Positions 10,296 to 23,050 of a stretch of 64,000 bases of DNA are shown here, one piece after another. Numbering within the stretch: position 1 is the stretch's first letter; every line of letters begins with the position of its first letter. The DNA is from Fragum whitleyi. Lineage: Eukaryota > Mollusca > Bivalvia > Cardiida > Cardiidae. The position numbers and the translations under genes are program-made. The stretch covers positions 55,230,399-55,294,398 of the forward strand of contig OX411552.1 of NCBI GenBank assembly GCA_948146395.1. Reading direction: 5' to 3'. The notes under the pieces are model-generated. The model searched no databases. It saw nothing but the letters and a program-made list of their open reading frames with translations, and was not told the origin of the DNA.

Positions 10296-12476
10296 CATTC
10301 AAACAAATACAAACCCTTATTTTCTAAAGGATAAACTCCATTTTTGAAAGGTGAGTCTTCATTTGGCTTCAAGGGCACCAGAACTCATTTGTGGACTTAC
10401 AGATCTCCCCCCCCCCAATAATTTACAGACAGATGGACGAAAAACACTCATTCATATTAGCACATTCTGGCCTTTGGATAACAGTCTGGGGATGCGTTTT
10501 TGGGCTGTGAAGTGGTAGAAAGTGGAAAATCTAAAACAAAGCACCACCAACTGGTGTCAAAATTCAGTTGCTGGTGCTGGATAATGTAAAAAAAAATCTT
10601 TGGTCGAAAAAGATGCGCAACTCTTACTTAAATACTTTTAGTGTCTGGATAGTTCTTGTGATGGTTAACAAACATGCCAATTTTCATGAAGTTATCTTCG
10701 TTAACCCTTTCCTGTTTTACAAAATTTTGGACTTGTCCAATTTCAAAGGTTTTGCAGACAAAAATTTACAGTGGATTTAATTTGAAAAATAACCATTCAG
10801 TAGGGTAGAAAATAGAGTGGAAAAAGAAGAAATTGCTTGTTAGAAGCAATTTCTTCTTTTTTTCACAATGTTTTCTCAATCATAAAATCACAGGCACGTA
10901 AAAAGCAGGGATTAAATAGCAAAGGGTTATCAATAAGGATACAATCAAGGTTAAAGTTTGTCATGCCAACGCCTACATCAAGCCAACGCAAACAATGCCA
11001 AAACTTTAACCTTGGTCATATCTCATTTTTTTAAAACAGCCAAGCTGATGAAAGTGTTCATTATTCGAAATGAAATGCAGCAGAGTTAAACCCCTTGATA
11101 GTATTGTTTGCTCTTTTGATAGTTAACATATATTCCAAATTTCAAATGAGGCATTTATAATTACCAGAGATTATAACAAAGTGTCAAACTTAATATTGAC
11201 TTTGTACATTTGCAATCTTTCAAAAGAGAAATCTAAATTCAAGGGGAGTAGCTCTAAATGCATTTTGTAAGAATTGTCTCCTTTTTAATTTACATTTTTT
11301 ATTAAACTATCTATATATTCTCATATGCATGTTACTCTCAAAGATTGCTTTCTGTAAACCTCTGATTTTCAAAAGATAAGTGTGCTCACATTTCTTTGTT
11401 TGTAATTTGTTTATTCGGTAGGATAAGTGTGATAAAACTTTTCCTATCAAAAGAAACATCCTTATAAAAGCATTTAGAAATCAAGTAACAAGAACACTTC
11501 CAAAGGTGCCTAGGCTCTACTGTTGAGTGCTTGATGGTGGATAAAAAGCTAAAAAGGGGCATAATTTGCATCTACAGTGATCCCCCTTGATAATATAGGT
11601 GGCTCAAAAGATATCACAAAATGTCAAAGTTTTCGAACAACAATGCGGACAACACCAAGGCTATAGTAATACCTCAGGTTTTCTCCAAAAACAGTCAAGC
11701 TTGAAAATGTAGACACTTTGATTAGGACAATGAGATGAACACATGCACCAATAATTTTGCAGATAGTGATCTATTTGGAGTTGACCTTGTGCTTTGCAAT
11801 CCTTGCAATGCTTTGCCCTTTGAAATCTTTTTATAGGTTAAAATGAATTCTTTATTATACATTTAAAAAAAATAATTTGAAGGACAATGACCAATCACAT
11901 TATCACACTCAAAGTGAGGAAAAATAACACAAGATTTTCAATTTTATAAAAAAATAAGATATACACCAATATTTATCAATCAATGTTTATAGTCATTTAT
12001 TTTCAATTAAATTTTTACAAAATGTAAGTTCTATATCCCAACATTCATCAAACAGCCCCAGATAATTGACAATTATTAGGTTTGACAATAGATTATCATG
12101 ATATGATGAACAAAAAATTACACAATCAATTAATTTACATATAAAGATGTAAAATTATTTACATAAATAGGTAAGTCATCATCCCTAGTTTTTACACAAA
12201 TTTACAAAATCTTATTGACAAATATTATAGACATCAAAAATTCATATTCACACTGTAAGTTTTGTCCCAACAATAAATGCTGCATATGTTATATTACAAG
12301 CACACTCAACAAAAGAACTTTACAATTGATGAAAATTCGAGATTGTAGAGCCCGGTTAAAGACATACATAATTAATATACCATTAAAGCTCTCATAGAAC
12401 CCTGGGGTTAATATCCAAATCATCACATTTCCATTAGAATTTGGGGAGGGCTTAAATAAGAGGAAACAATACATAT
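10296..12476. other. Intergenic, AT-rich, small inverted repeats only
   Basis: No exon seen. A hairpin at about 10819-10863 has AAGAAGAAATTGCTTG and its complement. An inverted pair CAAGGTTAAAGTTT / AAACTTTAACCTTG is at about 10945-11016. A C-run lies at 10406-10416. The rest is strongly AT-rich and unremarkable. Confidence 0.4.
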
Positions 12477-12553
12477 CAATGGCGCAGTGTAAAACAGTTG
12501 TAACTGCCTATAAACTTACAGGAAGTTACAACTGTTTCGCACTGAGCTTTCAA
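12477..12553. repeat. Palindromic hairpin element, copy 2
   Basis: Arms AAAACAGTTGTAACTGCC and GGAAGTTACAACTGTTTCGC, more diverged than copy 1. Confidence 0.85.
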
Positions 12554-12989
12554 TCTTTGTTAAGATGGTGAAAAAATTGCCATATATAGCGTAATTTGCA
12601 CAAAATATTAACATTTGAATGGGGGTGAAGGTAAATGATACATCAGCTGAATTTTTAATGGCCTTGATTTTGAGGGTATTGGCCTCTATTAGAGGCTTCA
12701 AAATTTGTAAAATCACTCAAAAAATGGTCGATTTTAGCCTAAGAAAAGGGGGATGGGGTTTTATTAGGGTATGGGTTTTATTAGAATTTTTACGGTAGTT
12801 GACAATAATATTTAGTCAATCTTGAATACACCAATATACAAGCAATAATATTGCCAGTCAATAGAATTGACAATATTATTGAACAAGTATTGACATAATC
12901 ATTTATTTAGGCTTTTGTAATTGTTTTGGCCTGACCTCTAGATGTAGTTACCCTTGTCTTCTATAATGAGCAACCATCAGAGATTAAGA

Positions 12990-13406
12990 AATTATTGAAT
13001 GAGTGTTCTTTGAATATTAAGTTTATTAAAACATGTCATCTATAAACAGATAAAAACAAGGCTGTGCCGAGTTTTTATCTGTTTAAGATGGGGGGGGAGT
13101 TTAATGAATTTTGTATTTTATGAGCTCAAATTTGATTCTTTATTTATAATATGACACAATCTTTTGCGATAAATGAAGAAAATTCAAGAAATTGATCAAG
13201 TCAAGTTATACCGCAACACATATAACACTATTTGCAAAATGATGTCAGCAAATGCAATATAAATCATATTCAGGACAATATTAAATTAACATTGTTATTT
13301 GTTCTCAGCTCAATTGCATAGTTATTCCATTAGCGTAATAACACCCATGTAATATCAAAAGTATTCTAAAGTATTAATTCACTCCCATGACGAGGGTCAT
13401 ATTATA
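12990..13406. repeat. Dispersed repeat of about 420 bp, copy 2 of 5
   Basis: Same blocks as at 7384, with a G-run (GGGGGGGG) at about 13090. It lies about 0.4 kb downstream of the receptor stop codon and could be transcribed if the 3' UTR is long. Confidence 0.75.
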
Positions 13407-13799
13407 AATCCAAGTCAAACACATAAAGCTGCGAGGCCTATCTTTAAATGACATTGTCATGGTGTCTGATAATCTAAACAAACATAGTATACGTCATTTC
13501 TTTTGCAATGGGAATAAAACATGTGTTTAAAAGCACAAAATGTATGCTGTTAGTGCGAGAAAAAGAACCAGTTATTCGATTTTGTTCGAGGCATGCTGAT
13601 CAAAGTTATCAAACTCGACAAAGCTCATTAACAACATTTTAAGAAAAGCTTCTCTTAGACAAATTCTCATCTCAGATCCTATACATCTCTCTAAGCTCTC
13701 TAAGCTCTTTCCATCTCCCCTCTCTCCCCTTTAATGTGTCATGAAGTGTAGGTAACAGCTTCTCGACATATAGATTGCTACCCCATTCTAATGTACACG
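13407..13799 (-). other. Probable 3' UTR and downstream flank of the receptor gene
   Basis: This lies directly after the receptor stop codon on the minus strand. A variant poly(A) signal ATTAAA (minus strand, 13730-13735) is about 65 bases past the stop. A CT-rich tract occupies 13660-13730. No canonical AATAAA lies closer, so the real cleavage site is uncertain. Confidence 0.35.
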
Positions 13800-13924
13800 C
13801 TATCTAGATAGATCGTCATAAACATGTTCTGGTCCATTTTTAATCTGTAAATGTTCTTTTCTTGATGAATCTGTTGTTAATTCTACTTTATCTTCAGCTA
13901 ATGTGGTATATACAACTTTGGTTT
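13800..13924 (-). CDS. Receptor exon 26: C-terminal tail and stop
   Basis: Residues 1218-1258 and TAG. Contains KVVYTTLAEDKVEL (a YxxPhi sorting signal, also fitting the ITIM form V-x-Y-x-x-L) and a C-terminal EHVYDDLSR with an acidic tyrosine context. The acceptor CATTTACAG and phase 1 match exon 25, although 5.4 kb separate them; an unseen exon in between cannot be excluded. Confidence 0.88.
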
Positions 13925-16900
13925 CTGTAAATGAAAAGAAATATGTTGAACATGCATGTTTATCTAAGGCACATTACAAAGCAGTTGTAACTGCCTACAA
14001 ACATATCAGCAGTTATAACTGTTTCATGCTGAACCATCAATAAAATATGTTGAAAAGAAACCATGATTCTCTGTAAAGATCATTTTACACTGCTTGTAAT
14101 ATTTGTGAGGTCTATGAAAAATAATTCATACTTAGAGTATGACCTTAAACTTGATGCATTTTAGATCTATTACCTTTGTTGATTTACTGATGGCCAACTC
14201 TAAAAATATGAAGACTCCATTATGATTAAGCATAATTCACCCAAAGTTCCTTCACAGAATACAAATGCACCAGGGTGAAGTCCAAACTCGCCAAGCCACA
14301 TCATATGAACAAACTTTACATAGTGATTATACTTAAAGAAGCTTCAATTTTTTTTTCTTTTTTGTTGCTATCTATGCTAGTCGCTTAAGCCCTCAAAAAA
14401 CTTTAATTTGAACTATTTGTATTTCATCAGTGAATCTAGTATGGCCCATCTGGGCTAGCCAAGGATGTTACCCGTCCCGGCCTACATAAAAAGAATAATT
14501 GTAAGTGTCACAAATAAAAAAAATATTTGTCACTTGATTCATATCGCAGTTTCTATGAAGTAAATGGTCAAATACTTTATATTGTAAATCTAAAAATCTT
14601 TCTTATTCAAAGAAACCATATGTTTAGTACTCATTTAAATTGTCTCGACAAGACAATTCTAATGAGTAACCAAAACATAGGTTTTATGAAAATTATGTTA
14701 ATGTAATCTAAAAAACCCCTCTATCTTTATTCCTGACTAGTTTTGCACTGACCCTTTATTTACATGATTATTCAATTTTGTCCAGCTAATAAAATATTTG
14801 TTTTTTCAAACATTTTTTTTTTTTGTCAATGTGAAAAAATGTCATCCAAAAATCATCCCTCCTTGAAAAAATTGTGGTTATGTCAGGTCAGCAAACAATA
14901 ACTTGAAATTTAGTGCACTGTATAAGTCTCAGCTTAATTTTCAAATTAATCTTAGCCTTAACTTTATTATTTTAAATTCTGTCAAACAAATTAATTGCCT
15001 ACTTCTAGGACATTTCATCCGTTCATCCCACAATGATAAAGTTCAAAGGAGGAAGAGAAGGCTAAGATCTGATTGCTAATCTATGCAGGCTGATTTTAGT
15101 TTATACTGCCTGCAAAAGCTTTGTATATGCTAACAGCATTAGGAGGGTCAAACAACGTAGATCTCATATCGATGGCTCAGCAAAGAAACAGTTGTAACTG
15201 CCTATATGTTTATAGGCAGTTACAAATATTTCACGCTGAGCCAACAATTTTATATCCCACTGGTACTATTTTCAATGTTAACAAGTTCTATACTGAGAGA
15301 ACAAGCGAATAAATTATATTTTAATACTGGTACTTTAAATACAAATGCAAACTATACTTTGTTACAAAATTATATTCTTGAATATAAAGGTGCATAATTG
15401 CATACAAGTTTTCAATACATTATCTTTTTAATAGATATATACGAGTAGTAATTACAAGCCTTTGAAACACTGAGTGCTTAATATACCAATGTGTGCATGA
15501 GCAAATTTCCTAATTCTGTTTGTATAACCATTTTTTTGTAAGCTTAGTACTTGCTTCACTTTTTACTCAATTATGCTCGTGAAAAAGAGTGCCAATTAAT
15601 TAAAATGACTGCCTTTGTAGTCCTTTGAGTGATACTTTTATTTAAGTTTCACTAAAAAATCAGTACAATAAACAACATGAAAAGTAATGTCTATGTCATC
15701 GTAAATAGGTTTTAAATAAAGTAATGCATTTACTTAAATTATGAATGTGAATACAACGGTGCAATTTTAGTTATGTTTTAACCTTAAGGAAACCGAAAGC
15801 CCATGTTTTCTCAAATGGTCTCAATTTACTTTTAACATAATTATACTGACTTGCAAAAGAAACACATATTTATAAAAATGTTGTTTATCATTTTTAAATA
15901 AAGATTCATTATCAATCTAGTGTTTTGTTCATAAAGCCTTTCCTTTCTCTACGAACATAGCTTTAGAAATTTGCAAAGAAACCACCAAAATATTGAAATT
16001 CAGCATCTAATATCGTATTTCCTCTGATAATAGTACCCTCCCTAATAGTAGCACCCCTACATTTTTTACTTAAAAAACCTACTTCAAATGCCTAAAATTT
16101 TAGGAACTTTTCAAGACTTCTTCTTTAATTTGAAATGAATTTCCTCTAAAGAATCACTTTTATGATTGTTTAGAGGAAATTCACCTTCCATTAAAGGGAA
16201 AAGGACATAAAAGACATTTATTTGAATAATCTTTTTAAGTCAGAAAATGCTTACTAAATAAATAAGCTCCCTGACCATGTTTTGTATCGCTCCCAGGAGT
16301 GTTTATTAGGAGAAATAAGGTATATCACAAGAGATTTTGTCTGGCCATGCTTTTGATTTTATTCTCTAAGATAAAGAAAATGGCCATTGACTTTGGTAGC
16401 AGATTTGTGTAAAACCAATATAATGACAGACAAAGATATCTTATTTGTTGTTGCTTCCAGACAATTTCTTCCTCATATAATTTTGTCTCAACTCTTAATA
16501 TTGAAAACTGATAGGGAATAGCAATTATGTGCAAAACAATTTTAGTGGAAGGGTGGTGCTCACACTTTATCATAATAGCATAGTCATTTTTTCAGAAAAC
16601 CTTAAATTAAGATATCATTTTGATATGTTAACTTCTCAAACACAGAAAATTTGAAACTTCTGAAATTTCTCAAATGTGAAGAAAAGAAGGACAATCCTTT
16701 ATAAGTTCAACTAAGAATATGATTTGCACTCACTTTCTATCATTTTTAAATTCCTTGGATATAAAATATGTTTCTTTTGCAAGCCAATATATATTAACAA
16801 GGACCAAAACCCTTGTAAATAAATTATTCAGTCATGCAGATTATCTCCCTTTGAAGTACAAGGGAGGCAACCCAAACTGCAGATGACAAAAATAAATACC

Positions 16901-19900
16901 ATCTAGAGAACAAGGGTCTTTTTAACATTTTGTGTCAGTAAACTGTGTTATGGTTTATGAAATTATACAAATCCTATTTCTACATGATAATAATCACCTT
17001 TGTTGTGTGTTTTTTTGTTTTTTTTTTTTTTTTTTTTTACATTTTACTGGTACGTTCCTCTTGTAAGGTGACATAGCTAAACTCATTACTGGCCTCTGTC
17101 AAACATATTTATAGAGGATATTGAATGAGTGGTCATTGAATACCGAATTTATTAAACGAGTCATTTATAAACAGATAAAAACGAGGATGCGCCGAGTTTT
17201 TATCTATTTATAGTATGTTTGATGAGCACAAATTTGATATTCTATGTTCTAAATTTGATATTCTATGTATGATATGACCAGAGTTTGGGTGATAAAACGA
17301 GAAAATAACGATATTTATCGATTCATTTTATTCTTCAAAACATATAACACCATTTTGCAAAATGACGTCGGCAGATCCTTTATGACGCTATTTCCTATCA
17401 AAAATATAATGTTGTTCTTCGTTCTTAGCTCATTTGCATAGTTATTCCACTAGTGTAAAAACACCCGTATAATATCAAAAATATTCAACAGGGTTATCTC
17501 ACTCCAACCACGTAGGTCATATTATAAATCCTGTTATAAGACATTTTTAGACTAGACACAAATGAAATATGTTTTGCAGATGATATTTATAAATTTTTGT
17601 ATAACCTTTCAAAATTTCTCCTTTTACAAAAAAAAAATTTTTTGACAAGAGCAATGCTTAAGGGTGTAATAACTAGGCTGTTATTAAGTGCTTAATTTTG
17701 TAAAATAATACAATTTAGTCGAGAAAAGGGACATAATTCATACAAAATGCAAGTCAAGGGCTAAAATGGTCCAAAAATAACAGAGGTTTCTTCTTATAAA
17801 TGCAAGTAGGAGCTGTATACTGTAATGGACTTCAAAACTTTATCCAAAGAAAAGTGAATTTCAATTGCTCAGTGCAAAACAGTTGTAACTGCCTATAAGC
17901 ATATTGGATAGGCAGTTACAACTGTTTTGCGCTGAGCCATCAATTTGTCTTTTTGTCCTTTTTCATCCTTAAATTTCAGGATAACTCCCGCTTAACTAGC
18001 ATTATATGATTGCAAAGAAGAAATCTACATGAAATTAAAGCAAGTACTTCTTTAACACTTAAAAAATTATTGCATTTCGATGGCTCAGCGCGAAACGGTT
18101 GTAACTGCCTATAAACGTATAGGCAGTTACAACCGTTTCGCGCTGAGGCATCGATTTATCCTATAATAATCTAATTTTAGTTTTGTCCATCAATATTTGC
18201 ACATTCTGATTGGCTGAAAAGTTGGCTTCTGCAAAAGTAGTCCCATAAAAAATCTGTTTCTAAACTGACAAATCTTTACATTTTTGCTTCATAATATTGA
18301 ATTACAGTAAAATCTCAGTAGCTCGCACGCTGATGGTTTGTAGGTATGTGTTGGTTCGTAAACATTCTTTGGTCCCGATTTTCTCCCTTCTTTATCTTTG
18401 TAAGAAGGCTACCAGTAATTCGCACGTCGATGGTTTGTAGTTCGTAGCCCATGTTAAGTCCCGAGATAACACAAATTCATGTTTAATCCGTAGGTGTAAA
18501 TTGTGCGACCAAAAGTTGCCCTAGGTGTTACAATTAACATTTACCTTGATTTTCACACCTGTTAATTGGTATTTATCGATCATTGTTATTCATCATTATT
18601 TACAGGCATTATTTAATTTGTATGTTTTGGCGAGTTTAATCGAATAAAGGTTTCAATCAGTGACCTTGATTGTATTTCATCTAGATTTCTCATACTGATC
18701 ATGCATAAAAATGAATGTGAAAATCTTCGTAGACTTGATTGTCAACATATCTTCCACACAGATTAATCGTAATGCCGAGATTTTGTTGTCCACTGAATGA
18801 GTACTCAGTGTGATTTGATCCAAAGGGAAAACATTCTGATTTAGTGAAGAATCCTCATGTAAATAATTGAATAAAATTACGGTTTTTAATGTGGACTTAA
18901 CAAAAGATGATCTTCGTTCAAGTGGGATTTTTTGTGTCTAAAAACACTCTACAAAAGAGTCCCGTTTGAACTTGATTTAAAATGTATTCCACAGAAGCTT
19001 AGAATCAAGCCACAAATATAGCGTATCTTAAGACCATGTTGGATCTGAGCAGTCGAAATCTACCGATCGCTTAAAATTTGTTGGTTCGTACTACGTTTAG
19101 TTCGTATGAATTATTCTGGTCCCTTGAGGTACGAACTACCGAGATTTTACTGTATAAGATATGAAGACAGTATTTATTGATTTCATGATTGTATGAAACT
19201 TAAAAACTAATCACCCTCATATATGAATTAGCTTCCCGAAATCATACAGTGTCATTTGGTTTTCAGTTTCATACATCAATGAAATCAACAAATACTCTCT
19301 TTATCTCTTGCAAATAATCTTACCTGTAGGCTGTGGGCTTACAGTATCACCAGTGTAGCGAGGATTTTCAAATGATGTTGTTGTAGGACTTGACTTGTTC
19401 TGCATTGGTAGTCTGCCAGCTCTAGAAACACAATTAGTAATGGATATCAGAATTTTGACCAATGAAGGAACTGCAATTTTAAACTTATCTAAATATAAAG
19501 AAGTTTTAAACAAAAGTTTTTAGACAGATGAAATTATAAAAATCCTTTAATTTGGGTAGAATTGATATGGAGAATCATACAGTTGTTTCATTTTTCCACT
19601 ATATTAACCCAAACACTTTTTCATTTAATGGATATATCAACTCATTAGTATGAGTTGAAATAGATTTAAGATATCAATTTTTTTTAATTTTTTTGCAATA
19701 TCTGAGCTAAGCAGGAAAAATCTTTTCCCTGAATTTTTTTGTCAAGAGAGCGCACCAAATGTAGATGACAGTGTTGGCTGATAAGTACTAGGTATTCAAT
19801 TTAAGTCAAAAGGAATATTATCTGTACAATAATTCATAGATTTATGTTACTGTATTTCCTGAAATGATAGCACCCTCCCTAATAGTAGCACCCTTACATT

Positions 19901-22900
19901 TTTTACTAAGAAAACCCAGTTCAAATGACTAAATTAAAGGAGATTTTTGAGACTTCTTATTTAATTTGAGATGAATTCCTCTTAACAATCATTTAACCGA
20001 TTGTTTAGAGAAATTTCACAATAAATTAAAGGGAAAAGGGCATACAATCAATTTTAATGATTTTTTTAAATCAGCAAAATGCATACTAAATAAAAGCTCC
20101 CTGACTACATTATGTATAGCTCCTGTGAGTGGTTATTAGGAGAAATAGGGTACTTTACAGTATCTAAAGATTGGTCTAATCAAAACGAAAATATACTCCT
20201 ATATTCAAGCAAATGCCTTTAGTAATAATAAAAGAATGACAAAATATCAAAAAGTTGACAAAAATCAAAACACCCATGATGATGCCTAGGCTAGGACAAT
20301 ACCTAAGGTCTTCTTCAAAAACTTTGATCCAAGCTAAAACCCCTCTAAAACTTGTTTAAACTGAAAGAAAAATATTTTTTGTAATGTTTTAAAAAACTAT
20401 AACAATATTGTTTAACATGTTATGTTGGTTATAATTAAGTATGTTTCATGTTCTTAGCTATTCTTCTTGTTAAAGAAAAAATAAAAAATATTGGTTAAAA
20501 CAATAGCCATCAGGATATAACAATGTTTTTTCTTAGGTCGCAAGGGCATGGTTGGAGTTAATAATGTGAGAGTTAATTATAAATGAGACTTACCTATACA
20601 AGAAGAAAATAAGAATAACAATGATGACTAGAAGGACTAGAACCCCAACACCCACGCCAACACCAATAGCCACTGTATTGTCAGTCTTTGTAACAGTAAC
20701 AGAAATTTCTACAAATAGACAAAATTCATCGAGTCTTCATAAAAACATAGGCGTATCTAGGACTTTGAAATTTATACACACTCAGAATGCAACAACTAAA
20801 GAATATATATGATAAAGGCGATATGAGGACTGTGACAAAAAAAAGATGAATGCCCTCCGTCTTCTTCCTTTTTATAATTTGAGCGTTGGTGAATAATCAA
20901 AACATCGTAACTACAGCTTGAATAAGCTGTAGTTTCGATGTTATGATCACTCATCAACAATATTTTTCATCAGAGTATTTCTTTTACGCACTTGCGTCAA
21001 ATGCGTAATAGGAGTTACACACTTGAAAGACATAATCTATCGAAGTGCCCAACTAATGAAATCAGGCCTACTTGGTACAAATAATTTATTCATTGTCAAT
21101 AACATCTTCTATCCCAAAACACAAAGATCTTTCAATCCAAATCATCTAATACTTTAGTCTGAAATTTCTTAGAATATGGATCAGTTTAAAATTTTGTCAT
21201 CTGTTAACAATTTAGAAAAATTAGTATTATAATTGTTGAATCATTACTTGATAAATTGCACTGAACAATTTCCAATAACAATAAAGAGATCGACGATATT
21301 TACCCTGGAATGTTTTGAAGTCTAAAGTATAAATTAATTTAAGAGACAAAAAGAGTATATATTTGTTTATTTCATACAGGTATGAAACTTTAAACCAAAT
21401 CAACCTAAATGAATACACAAAGCAGATTCATAAAGTGTGATACAGTTTTTGGCTTCAGATTCCATGAAATCAACAAAAACATTCTTCATAATGTTATACC
21501 CTATTTTCCCTTATAATAACTCCCTCCCTTATAGTAGCACCCCAACAGTTTTTACTAAGAATACCCACTTCATATGCCTAAATTATTGTTTAGAGAAAAT
21601 TTACCTCAAATTAAAGGGAAAAGGTCCTAAAGGACATAGGTTCAATGATCTTTTTTCATCAGATTGATTGATTGAATGGAGTTTAACGCCACTTTCAACA
21701 TTATTTCAGTTATATCGCGGCAGCTGGAGCACCTAACAATGGATCCCTGGTATTTCTCTCAGCAGTACAACCATCACATTCTTTCCTAGCTTCCAGCTGC
21801 TATCTAACATAGGTCTACGATTATCAACCCATTGGTGAGAGACAAATAGTCGGAAAGAATGAGTGCCGCCGTCAGGGATCAAACCCGGGACCTCTAGATT
21901 GACAGTCTGACGCGCTACAAACTGCGCTATGACGGCGACTTTTTTTTCATCAGAAAATGCATACTAGGTAAAAGCTACCTGAGCATGTTATGTTTAGCTC
22001 CTGGGAGCATTTATAAGGAGAAATACGGTAACATACTACCATAAAGCAAAAATGTTAAAACTAATACATAATAAAACAGAATGCTAATCAGACTACTTTG
22101 TGAGGAATTTTACAAAATAGTCGAGTGCTCAAAATGTTTAATTTTCATTGCAGAATAAAATTGATTTTTCAGCATTACTCAAAGAAAGAATTTTGTGGGT
22201 GTTGCATTGATAAAATCTTTTTCTTAAAAATCTTGAAAACTTCTTTGCATAGATTTCAACATCAAATTCAGAATACCTGTACAAAGCAAGTCTGACACCA
22301 AACCTCCATGGTTCCATTTCCCGTCGCCACCACAAGTCACCGAGTTAATATCTGGATTTGCTCGGAAACGGAAATCACATGTATATTCACAAACGGATCC
22401 GATTTTCCTGGTACATGTCTCATTTATCACACCACCAGTAATGTAATCCAAACACAAAATTTCTGAAATAATTACATGGTACGTTAGAGAATTGGAAAAT
22501 TTTAATGCAATTACAATTAAATTAATTGAGAATATCATTATGTATTTACAGGTTGAAGTGATCAAAATTCATTCAATGTTATTGTCTATAGATGCTCAAG
22601 TTTTAGTGAGTGAAGATGTTCAAGATTAAGTGAGTGATCAAAGGTCAATTTTGTGTATACAGGTATAGACAAAATTGACATCTTATAGATCTGTAACTTA
22701 TGCAAAGATTTTTAAAGATTTTATGGTTAAAACTAGACAATTGCACAGGGGACTAATACCAATACCCCCATACAAGTGCTTGTCAATAATGAAAAGCTAT
22801 TTTCTACTAAAGAGCCATAGCTCTGTCGAATATCAATGGACCATAACCAAAATATCACTTGCTCATCTCTTTCTGATACTGATCACATCTGTAAAGTTTC

Positions 22901-23019
22901 AATGAAATCCACCCATAAGAGAAGAGAAATTGAGTTGACAGGAAAAGCTATAGATGGACCATCCAAGGAATGGACGGAACAACTGACAAACTGACTCTTT
23001 TATAACCCCCCAAAATTGT

Positions 23020-23050
<31 letters not shown>

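Noticed and set aside
20621..20812. Plus-strand frame with TPTPTP repeats
   Set aside because: It is the antisense of the transmembrane exon, whose minus-strand GVGVGVGV codons create the TP repeats.
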